Of a stretch of DNA of 64,000 bases, positions 24,151 to 34,300 are shown in pieces. Source of the DNA: Eonycteris spelaea (taxonomy: Eukaryota > Chordata > Mammalia > Chiroptera > Pteropodidae); assembly GCA_003508835.1 (NCBI GenBank), contig PUFA01000006.1, forward strand, positions 5,332,001 to 5,396,000, read 5' to 3'. Each line of letters starts with the position of its first letter. Positions within the stretch are counted from its first letter, which is position 1. Under the pieces are notes generated by a model, which was not told the origin of the DNA, did not search any database, and saw nothing but the letters and a program-made list of their open reading frames with translations. A program made the translations under genes and the position numbers.

Positions 24151-24439
24151 CTCTTATCCTGGTTCGCCTCCTGCCTCACAGTGAGGCTCCAAGGATGCTT
24201 CTGCCCCTCTCTGGATCTGTGCCCCCAGACACAAAGGGAGGGACGAGGCCCTGAAACAGGAAAACGAGTGGTGCCCAGGTGTTCCAGCCCTCCCTGCCTC
24301 AGCACCTCTGCCCAGGAGGTACCGGGGTCCTGCCTGCTGTGACTCTGCTGATTTCCCAGGAGCCAGGCACCACCTCTTCCAGGGGGAAGGAAGAGGCCTT
24401 CAGCACGCCCCCCTCCCCAGCCCCCTCTTCTTATCACTA

Positions 24440-24560
24440 GTTACTCAGCCAATATTTATCAAACATCTACTATGTGCCAGACACTGCTAGGCACAAAGGA
24501 AATGACGATAAGCAAACGCAACCTGGTTCCTGCCTTTATATGTCAAAGACAGACATAAAT
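24440..24560 (-). repeat. L2 LINE 3' end (antisense)
   Basis: 'actcagccaatatttatcaaa' then 'catctactatgtgccagacac' and 'aacctggttcctgccttta' match the reverse of the L2 3' end. Confidence 0.65.
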
Positions 24561-25602
24561 GATTGCATAATAATAACTACAAACTACGGTCCAGAGCACC
24601 TCTGTGCCAACCATCTTCTCTTCTGGGACCACCCCAGGTACCTCCACCACCCAGCAGAGGTCTCTGTTTCAGCATATAGCCCACGTGCAACCCCAAATTT
24701 GGAGTCCAGGCCATGTCAGTTCAGTAATCTGAATACCAGCCCTGGGAGAAGACAGGACTGACTGAATGCGGGAGTCAGGGATTGAGAAAATTCACTGGAG
24801 CTGAAAACTGCCCTTGAAAACTCTTTCTGCTCTCTCAGCTCCAGATCAGGGCGGGTGGGAAAAGTGGGGCAGGTATAGGACCCCTCTCTGCCTCCTTCTC
24901 TTTGGACTGAGATTGGCTGCTACTCCCAGGTTCCTCAGGGCTCCACTCTGCTTACTCCTAAACTCCTCTCCATCAGCTAGCAAATCCCCCCTGAGGCCCT
25001 GTTGGCCTCTGGAGCTGCCTGTGCGCCCTCTCACACTGACCCGCCCCTTCTCCAAACCTGCTTTTCCCTCCTCCCCCAGACACTTCCCGACCCATGGATC
25101 TGCCCCCTGTTTCTGTCTCCTCCTCTCATGTCAAGGCCTCTGTGACCTTGTAATTGCACGTCTTCCTCTTGGAGTCCCTGGACTGATGACCAATCCCTTG
25201 TTCTTGGCCCTCTCTGGCCTTGGCCCCTTGTGCTCCATTCTTGCCCAAGTTTTCTCCTTCTCACAGTTTCTCTGGCTGTTCCCCAGGCTTCCATGCTGGG
25301 TTCTCCTCCTCTCTTGCTCTGAATTTGCTCCTTGATATAGCTCATGTACCCTATGGCCCCAAACCTCTGCTCTTGTTTACTCATTGACATTTTATTCTAA
25401 ATGCGAGGGAAAGCCTATGGGTGGTTCTAAGTAGGAAGTGACATGATCTGACCGATATTTTAAAGGACCATGACCAACTCCTTGAAACACTCTTCTGCCT
25501 CCTAAAACACCCCTTCTTGCTCTCCTCCGCCTCCCTGGCTGTTCCTTCCCAGTCTCTTCTGACAGTTCTCTCTTTTCTGTTTATGTCTAAATCTTGGAGT
25601 TT

Positions 25603-25806
25603 CTCTAAAGGAGTGATTTCTCCCCCAGGATATGTTTGGTATTATCTAGAGACATTCTTAATTGTCACAATTTAGGTAGGTACCACTGGCATTTAGTGGG
25701 TAGAGGCCAGGGATGCTGCTAAACATTTTACAATGCACAAAACAGCTCCACGTGATAAAGAATTTTTCAGCCCAAAATGTCAATAATGCTGAGGTTAAGA
25801 AACCCT
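25603..25806. repeat. MER5A-like hAT-Charlie relic
   Basis: 'ttatctagagacattcttaattg', 'taccactggcatttagtggg', 'tagaggccagggatgctgct' and 'aatgctgaggttaagaaacc' follow the MER5A consensus order. Confidence 0.8.
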
Positions 25807-25811
25807 GAACT

Positions 25812-26095
25812 AGACTAGCACTGTCTAATTGAAATACAACGGGAGCTGCACACACAATTAATTTTTTTCTAGTACTCACATTAAAAGTACTAAAAAGAAA
25901 ACCAGTAAATTTTAATAATACATTTTATTTAATCCAAGATGTATAAAATATTATCATTTCAACAGGTAACCAATATAAACATATCAGTGCTTTTACTTTA
26001 TATATATATTTAAAATTCTCATTTAAAATTATTACACACACCAATTTAGACCAGCCACACTTCAGGAGCTTAGTAGCTGTAAGTACCTTGAGGTT
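25812..26095. repeat. hAT-type DNA transposon relic
   Basis: It starts 'gactagcactgtctaattga' and continues 'ctagtactcacattaaaagt', 'aataatacattttatttaat' and 'tatcatttcaacaggtaacc', ending near 'gaccagccacacttcaggag'. It belongs to the same broad family as the relic at 2825. Confidence 0.6.
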
Positions 26096-26169
26096 ATTGT
26101 ATTGATGCATAGCTTTAGGCTCAGTACTAGATAGTTTAGCTTAATGGTATTTGTTTTTTGTGAGTTAAA

Positions 26170-26370
26170 AACAAATAGCAGATTTTTAAAATTGTGGTAA
26201 GTGTATATAACATGCAAATTATTATTGCAACCATATTTTTGTGTACAATTCACTACGAGTAAGTATATTCTCAGTGCATGCAATCATTACTACTACCCAT
26301 CTTCCCCAACTGAAATCCTGTACCCATTAGACAATAACTTCCCATTTGCCCCTCCACCTTTCAATGTAAG
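26170..26370 (-). repeat. L1 LINE 3'-UTR fragment (antisense)
   Basis: 'aattgtggtaagtgtatata', 'gtgtacaattcactacgagt' and 'gcaatcattactactaccca' match the reverse of older L1 3' ends, as also seen at 48455 and 56600. Confidence 0.65.
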
Positions 26371-26489
26371 AACATCCAAACCTGTAGAGAATTTTTATAA
26401 GAGTTTATTGGAGCCAAATTGACGACAATTGCTGGAAAGCAACATCTCAAATGCTTCAGTATAGCTTAATGTTTAAGAGCTATTCTATA

Positions 26490-26690
26490 TAAGGTAATAA
26501 AGCCTAATGGTTTGGCTTTGGAACCAAACTGCCTTGTTGAATTCCCGCCGTTTCATTTACTATCTGCCCATCTTAACTAGAGTTATTCCACTTCTCTGTA
26601 CCTTTGTTCCTCATTTGTAAAGTGGGGAACATAACAATATTACTACTTTATAGAGTTGTCAAGAATTAAAGGAGTTAATACTTCCAAAAG
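26490..26690 (+). repeat. MIR SINE, nearly full length
   Basis: 'gtttggctttggaaccaaact', 'ccacttctctgtacctttgt', 'cctcatttgtaaagtgggga' and 'agagttgtcaagaattaaag' follow full MIR order. Confidence 0.75.
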
Positions 26691-26699
26691 AGTTTCAGG

Positions 26700-27980
26700 T
26701 GTTATAATGCTTACCAGATGTTAACTAGTCAGACTCCTATCTCCATCCACACTTTCTCTCTTGGTAGTCCATCTGTTCCCATGGCTTTAAGTCCAACTTA
26801 TTATCTAGTGACTTCCACATTTAAATGCCCAGTGCAGAACTCTTTTCTGAGCTCCAGACCACCTAACTGTGCACCCCATGTTGATGACCTGGAGCATTTC
26901 ATATGAACACACTCCACAACAGAGCCTTTGTCCTTCCTCTGCAAATTCATGTGTCTGGGGTGACCACCAGGGCCTCCTGGGGGAAGCAGAAGCTGAAGGT
27001 AGTGACTGCTCATGCCAGCTGTGTGTCAGTGTGTGTCAGTATGTTTGTGTACTTGGCCAAGTGGTTGTGTCTGTGGACGTGTGTAGAACAGAGCACAGGA
27101 ATACTCTTTCCCACAGCCATAATCAAGTGTCCCCAAGCAGGTCTTGCTGTGGGGGTGAAAGTGCAGTCATTCTCAGATGACCAATTCCACTCTTCAAATA
27201 AAGGGGTGGTTTCTTCTGGGTCCTGGTGAGTGAGTCAGAGGGAAGGGCTTCTCTGACCCATCGCATCAAGCCCACCTTCCTATCTCCTCCTCTCCGCCCA
27301 TGAAGTCTCCTTCCAGGATGCTCCCATCTGCTTCCTTCTGAGCCTTAGGGGTTCCTCTGAGGTACTGGCTCATGAGGATGGCAGGTGAATCTCAGAATCT
27401 TCTCTGAGTCCCCCTCCCTAAGCCTCACACTAAACAGTTTGGTCTGTTAGGGAAGCTGGAGGGTGCCTTCCTGCCCCACTTTTGAGGCCAGTGCCACAGC
27501 TTCAGAATGAGCCCTCCAGGCACTCTTGGCTTCCCATGGTAGCTCCCCTTTGGTGAACTGGGAACCAATTCCCACAGGCATCCTCTGCTCCACCATCACC
27601 CAGTCAGGTCTCTCCAGGGACCTTGGCCAGAGCCGGTCCTGCTCAGGTAGTGCAGCCACAACTTCAGCTGACCCTTTTGGGAATGACAGCCACTTCTCAC
27701 AGTTCAGACTACGTCCTCCCCAACACACACATGCATTCCATTTGTTGTGGACCCCTATGAGAGAAACTGCTGGGGGATTCTTGTCGAGGATCAGGCCACA
27801 GCCACCCCCACCAACCTCACCAAACCGGACGTGTCTGCCGCCCCCAGAACCCCAGGAGACAGAAGCTGGAGGGGTTGACCTTCGCAGAAGCAGGAGCAGT
27901 GCGGAGCAGCTCCTCTACAGACAGGCAGCGCCCCGGGAGAACTAGGGACAGACTGGGACCCCTGGCTTCCCTGGAGGGGA
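26700..27980. other. Upstream flank of HEYL, no gene recognised
   Basis: Unique-looking sequence rising in GC toward the HEYL promoter. It carries short TG-rich text at 27020-27090. An open frame runs from about 27875 in phase with the HEYL start codon, but I see no upstream in-frame ATG. Confidence 0.5.
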
Positions 27981-28018
27981 GGAGGTGGCTACGAGGGCAC
28001 CTGCCCAAGGCCACCCAG

Positions 28019-28024
28019 CACGCG
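28019..28024 (+). promoter_or_regulatory. Possible Hes/Hey class C site (CACGCG)
   Basis: CACGCG is the preferred class C site of Hes/Hey repressors, so HEYL autorepression is conceivable. A 6-base match in a CpG island is weak evidence. Confidence 0.25.
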
Positions 28025-28077
28025 GCGGCCGAGCCGGACCTCCCAGCCGTCGGTGGGGGCGGTGACCGCCTGGGGCC

Positions 28078-28085
28078 TTCCCACG
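28078..28085 (-). promoter_or_regulatory. HEYL: RBPJ (CSL) motif in HEYL promoter
   Basis: TTCCCACG is the exact reverse complement of CGTGGGAA, the high-affinity RBPJ site. It lies 189 bases upstream of the start codon. HEYL is an established direct Notch target, so the motif is in a meaningful place. Binding itself is inferred. Confidence 0.65.
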
Positions 28086-28273
28086 CCTCGGCCGGCGCGT
28101 CACCGCGGGGGCGAGGGGGCGCCGGGCCGCCCGGGGCTGCGGCTCAGGAAAGGGCCCTGGGAAAGGGCGGCGGCGGCGCCCCCGGGGCGGGGCCGGGGCG
28201 GGGCCAGGGCGGGGCCGACATCCTAGCTAGGAGGCAGCACAGCCCAGCGGAGACCTGGAAGCCTGCGCTCACC

Positions 28274-28353
28274 ATGAAGCGGCCCAGGGAGCCGAGCGGC
28301 TCTGACGGCGAGTCAGACGGACCCATCGACGTGGGCCGCGAGGGCGAGCTTAG
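28274..28353 (+). CDS. HEYL: HEYL exon 1 (coding part)
   Basis: Start ATG is in the context 'ctcaccATGa' (Kozak C at -3 weak, A at +4). It encodes 26 codons plus two bases (AG) that complete serine with exon 2. Donor AG|gtaagg. This start matches the HEY-family N-terminus; the upstream frame is open but has no ATG. Confidence 0.97.
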
Positions 28354-31300
28354 GTAAGGGCCGAGGTGGGGCACTGGGCGCGCCGACAGGCTCAGCGAGC
28401 GTGAGGACTAGTCCTCGATGCGATCTCGGGAGATGCGGGTGTGGGCGACGGCTCTCAGGTGTGTGTGTTGGGGCGCGGGGGGGGGGGGGAGCTGGGCGTG
28501 TGCAGTGTGTGCCGTTACACGCACGGGTGCCTGGGGTCCTGTGCGCCCTTGGCCATTTAGGGCTCGGGATGGAGGTAGCGTTCAGCTCGCAGGTCTGATG
28601 TCCAGTTGTGATTTTCTGTTTAAGTGCCCTGATGAGACTATTGGCAAGGAGTTTTCCCTGAAGCTCTTAGGAAAAACCCTTATAGACTGTTGGCACCACA
28701 CCCCCTGTCTGGAATTCGCTGACTATGCAGAATAACCATACTTTCCCAATTTTACTCGAACTCGAGTGCACTTTTCATATAGTATACAGAGAGCTTCCAG
28801 GGGAAGAAAGTCTTCCCTGCCTTAAACAAATTAGACTTTGGAATTAAGATTTCTGTATTGAAGAAAATAATAACTGACTTGCCCGTGGTCAGTACAAGGG
28901 CCTAGACTCCAATTCCAGTGCTCTTTCTACTGCACAGATGTCTTTCGCTCTCGGGACATATCATGATCTGCTTCAAACCTGTAGAATGAACTGCACATCT
29001 ATAGTTTGGCGGCTTCCCTATTCTAAGAACGACCTAATTCTTCAGGTTCCACATCTGTAATATGGGTGTAAATAATAGAACCGACCAAATGGGAATATTG
29101 GGAAAATCAAATGAGATAGCATATGCCAAGGGCTTAACACTGAGTCTAGCACATAGCAAATGCTTAATTAATGTCAGATACCAAACACATGATACCCAGA
29201 ACCCTGAAAGAGCTGCAGGGGCTGACTGGCAGTACGCAGGCCTGGGTCCCAGCTCTAAATCTGCTACCAACTCACCATGTGACCTTGGGCCATTGCTTTC
29301 CCTTTGTGAGCCCTTTTCCTCAGCAGTAAAATAAAGGAGCACTGGGAGTGGGCAAGAGAGGGCTCTCTGAACTCTCCTGATTCATCCAAACCCGACTCCC
29401 TAGGATAGAATTGGAAGGGATATTCAGTTCATTCTTAGGGATATTTTTGAGGACATTTCATAATTTCAGTTATCTCCATTTTCCTGAGACCTGGGGATCA
29501 ATCACAAATCCTAGTAAAATGCCACCAGCTTTCAATTATTTATAGCTTATAGTAGGAGGTAAGGCAATAGCTATTCCTCTTGCATCCTGTACATTAGGTT
29601 TGGGGGTATACAATACAGTTTCCTAGGCGGCTTAGTAGCCTTTATAATTGTTTAGCAGAAACTGCACTTCAGAGAAGCAATTCTCTGAGTCTATGCCTGC
29701 TAGGAGCAGGGGAAGGGCCTAACACCACATTGTGGTCCTGGAGACGGGGGGTGTCTCAAATTCAATGTCATTGGGTCTTCATGACTCAGAGGCACAGAAT
29801 TGATGCCAGAGAGCTAGGCTGATCACAACTGGCTTTGGTCTTTCAATAATTTCCAGCCTGGCCAGTGACCTACCAGATCACCCAAAGATCACGGACAGCA
29901 TGGAAGATGGAAGGAGAGATAGACTGTGGGTTGTGAAGACACCCAAGCAAGGAGAGGTCACTTACAACTAGAGGTGACAGGGTGGACTTCTTGAAGGTGG
30001 TGGCATTTGGGCTGTAGCCTGAAGGATTAGTGAGCTGTTTTGTTTTTTGGGTTTTTTTTTTCCTATATAGCATTTTGTCCTTTCAGCCAGAGCCCATTTT
30101 CAGAGACTGTCTCAATCTTTAGAGGAGCAGATCCCATCAGAGGAGAGAAAGCAGTTGGCCATCTGGCAGAGCTGACTTATAGACCTCTCTTTGTAGCACT
30201 CTCCAAAGGGCCCTCCCCTCCAGCAGACATCAATACTTCAATTCAGGGAGCCTGAACGATGCCTGCTGTGGCCCAGACCCTGGGCTGGGCGTGGGGGGCC
30301 CAGATGTATCCTGCTTCAGCCTCTGCCCTCAGGGAACTCTCAGAGAAGAAGAGCTTAATGTACAAAGACAGCCAGATAAACAGTGGCAAGGGCCACAGGA
30401 CTGGGGCAGCCAGCCTCCTTGGGGTCAGAGACAGGGCGCAAACCCCCACACTCAGAGCCGTGAGAGTAAAGAGCATAGTGTGTTCCATGTCACTGTGGGC
30501 ATCTGCCTGGTGGTGATATCCTGCCCCATCTGTGGGAATTGCCCATAGAACTCCTATCTGAACCCAGCCCCCTGACATGCTGGGGCCCAACTGAGAATAT
30601 AGCCTCTCCTCTTTCCCTCTGCAAACATTTAATGAGCAGCTGCCACATGTGAGGCACTGGGTCAGAGTCTGTGGGTTGTTCCTACATGATTTAAGGCAAA
30701 TGGTGGCCTTTGAAGTCAGATGGACCTGAGTTTGACTTTTACCACCATTAACTTGGGCTTTTTTGAACCTCAGTTTTCTCCCTTACAAAGTGGGGAAGCT
30801 AATTCCTACCTCACAGGGTAAGGCTTCAATGAGGTAATGAACCTAAAGTGCATAGCTCCCTGCTTTGGCACAAGGTAACTTCCAATTAATGCTGTTCTCT
30901 AAGGGGTCACCATTCAGTCGGAGGGTATGTGTTCATGAGGCGTCACAGTCTAATGAAAAGACTGGAAGCCTGAAAACTGGACTTACTGGGCATGATTCTT
31001 AACTCTTTGTGCCTCTGTTGCTCCATCTATCAAATGATTATTTTTCCTAAATGTGAAATGGCCCCAATAATACTTAACTCACAGGGCTATTATGCAATAA
31101 ATGAGACAAGTTAATATGGATGTTCTATCTAGAACAAAAAGTACTGGTTATGTGATATACAAGATGGGACAATGAATATTTGGGGTACACTGGGAAGAAC
31201 ACTGGATTAAATGCCAGTAGACTTGGCTCTAGTTCTGGAATTTCCTCTAATTTGCTGTGTGGCCTGGAACAGATCCCTTTACTTCTCTGAGTTTCCTCAT

Positions 31301-34300
31301 TTTACTATTGGTCTCAGTGATCTCTGAGATTCCTTCATTGGGGACTTTGGTTGATATAAAATGAGTAGGATTATCTCCAAAGGGGCATTCCCAAGGGGAA
31401 ACTGAGGATGAGTGCTGAGGGTGGTCAGGACTGGTAGTCAGACCACCTAGAAAACTGCCTCCACCTCAAGAGACCACCCCAGAATTCTGGCTAGGGACCA
31501 CTCAGGGCCTATGGAGTAGATCTTGGTGGTCAACATATCTTCTCTGGGTCCCTGAAAATCTGCCTTATTTTCAGACTCTTGGCCAAGACGTTCTCACACC
31601 TCCTCCCCAATATTAGGGCCAGATCACGGCCTGGAAGCGAGCTCAGGCTGAGCTCTTGGGAACTTTAAGGATAAGGGGACTGGAGGGCTATTCAGACAGA
31701 CAGGAAATGGGAATTAAGAGGGAAAACAATGCTGAATTTGGAGCCAGAAGACATGGATTCCTATGTTGGCTTCGCTCCTCAACAGCTGCATAAACTGGGC
31801 AGCCTGCCTTAGCTCTGCAAGCCTCAGCATCCTCATCTGTAAAATGGGGTTTTTGTTAGGCTCACAGGCGGGAAATGTACATAGCGATGCCAAGAAAACT
31901 GTGAAGTGAGGTTTGCCTGTGAGATAGGAAGTGGGGTGGGGGCGAAGGGATAACACTGCGAAGAACTAGGGACTAGGAAGCTGGAAAAAGGAATGGCAGA
32001 GCCTCCTGCCCTGAAAGGGGTGCATCAGCCTCCAACAGATGGTCCCTGAGGAAGGATCAGGCTGAAGGGCAGTGACGTGCACAATGATAACCCAATACCC
32101 CTAGAGACGCTTTGTCCAGACTGGGGGGACAAAGGCCGGGTTTCTTAGTATACCTTGGCTCTTAGGGCTTGTCCCGAGTGAAGCTCTGTAAACAAGCTGC
32201 CTTAGAGATCACAGGATCTGGCCATCTGATCTCCTCACCTAGCTTGCTGGTCCATCTCTCCCAGGAGTTTTCACTGGTCTCTTACCAGCCCTTCTCTTCC
32301 AGATGTTTGGATGTAGGTATCCTCTTCCAGATGTGGCCGGACAAAGCCAGGAGCTTTGCAGCAGACTCTGACAAATGTTGATCTGGTCTCCCCTGCAGTC
32401 TTTTCTCTTTGAGCAGTGGATGAAAATGACCCAAACTCTGATGCCAAACGGGTAGTCACGGGAGCTGGGACCCTCCCGCCCCCATCCCACAAAGGCCTAG
32501 GACATAGATTTTATGGTGCCACCTCTCTGTTCCCAATAATGCCAAAGATGAGGACAGGAGGAGGGAGCTCAACCATAAGCTCTGGCGCGTTCCAAGCACT
32601 TGCTGAGTGCAGGGGCTACAATACCGAAACGAGACAGACATGGCTTATGGCCTCATGGAGCTTACAGACTTGTTGGAGAGAGAGTCATGAATCAAATAAT
32701 CTTGTAACTATAAAAAACAAACGTGTATAACTGCTGTGGATGCAGGATGCTGGGAGAGTATAGAGTAAGGGATACCTAGTGGAAAGGGGGATGTTAGAAA
32801 AAGCTCCCCCAGGAAGGTGGCATTTGAGTCGAGCCCTGAAAGGTGGTATAAGGAGCTGGGGCTTGGGGGTGGGAAGATGGGATGGACCAGAGAATTCTAG
32901 GCTAGGGGAACAGTGTGTGCAACCACAGGACCAAGTTAGCACAGTCACAGGCTGGAGCACATAGCGCGAAAGGGAGTTGAGTTGGGAGGTGATGGGGGCC
33001 AGCTGGACCAGCTGAAAGATCATGGCCTTGCTCCAAAGATCATTGGGAAGCCCCTAAAGGGTTTTAAGAGAGTGATGAGATCAGATGTGCTTTTAAATGA
33101 TCCCTCTGCCTGCTCACAGAGGGTGACAGGGGTGCAAAGGGACCCAAACAATAGACTCCTGCAGTAGTCCAGATGAAAGGTGACGGAGGCTTGGTGCTGA
33201 GAGCAGCAGTGGCGATGAGGACAGTTGGGGGATGCGTTTTAGACAGGTAACGCGTAGAGTTGGACAAAGCGGGGTGAGGACTGAATCAGAATCAGAGATG
33301 GTGGCCAGGTGTGCACCTTGCAGAACTGGGAGCTGGGTTGGTGTTCCTGAGATGGGAACCCAGGGGGAAGGGGAGAAGCGGGAGGGGGAAGCAAGCTCTG
33401 GGGCTCCTAAGATGTGTGGCATTTTCCCTTTGAAATGGCAGGGGAGTCCCTTTGTCTGAGGTTATCTGTTGATATGGTGCCTCCCCATGGGAGCTGCTCA
33501 TCTGGAGGGTGGGGCCTCGTTGACCTATCCAGTCCAACCTGGGCCTGAATGGGACCTCCCCTGTGTTGGCCAAATGAATGATCCTCGATGCCACCCATCG
33601 AATTCCCTCCGCGCCGGAAGGACCTCTGAAGCAGGAAACCTTTAAGAGGGCGAGCAGTTGGGCCCGGGAGGATTTGGGTCAGTCTGGGCAGGAAACGCCC
33701 TGGAGAGCTGAGCCTCTTCCCTGTGATGGGGGCTTCTGGGCTGTGAGCAAACATCCATCCTTTAGCCAGGCTTGCGAAGGGAAGGCCATAGTGAGGCGGG
33801 GTGGGGCCTTCTGGGGGAAGCCAGGGCAGTGTCCCGAGAGTCAGAGAGGGGCCTGTGACCCAGATGCCGCTCCCCCTTGCCCCCAGCCGTGCTGCGTGGG
33901 AGGCGGCGGCAGCTGCAGCCCCAGCGGAGGGCGGGCGGCCGGCGCGCCGGGCCCGTGGGAAGCGGCGGCATCTGCTCTTTCCACGCTCGTTCCCAGCGGC
34001 TCCCTCTGAAACCCAACCCGCCGGCCCAGCCCCGCCGCCGCTGGCCCGTGCCCTCGCCCGCCCCGCCTGGGGATCGGTTTGCAGGAGCCAGAGTGGCCGG
34101 CTGCGGTTCCCAACACCCGCCCTCTGGCCGCAGTGAAGAGGGGAGTAGGGCAGGGGCAAGAGCCAAGGCCACCCACCCCCACCCGGGGGCCCTAGCTGCC
34201 CCTGGGGCAGGACACCAAGTGCAAGGGAGGACTTGGCTCAGGGAGAAATGGACTCCTGGGAGAAGGAGAGAGAATGTCCCCTCCCACGCCTGCCCTGCAC

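Larger units (their letters stand above)
27990..28440 (+). promoter_or_regulatory. HEYL: CpG-island promoter and 5' UTR of HEYL
   Basis: Dense CpG (for example 28080-28130 and 28160-28220) without a clear TATA box. Three GC boxes of GGGGCGGGGC type lie at 28184-28193, 28195-28204 and 28206-28215 (the last begins with A), 58-90 bases before the start codon. That placement suggests initiation around 28200-28250. The transcription start is not visible directly. The island covers exon 1 and the start of intron 1. Confidence 0.8.

Noticed and set aside
27875..28357. Possible N-terminally extended HEYL, because the frame is open 400 bases upstream of the start codon
   Set aside because: There is no in-frame ATG upstream. 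The extension is GC-rich promoter/5' UTR sequence, and the ATG at 28274 gives the exact family N-terminus and the 328-residue length.
28400..28735. Open frames at the start of HEYL intron 1 as an alternative exon
   Set aside because: They read into the G13 run and ordinary intron with no conserved residues; the gtaagg donor at 28354 is strong and exon 2 phase fits.
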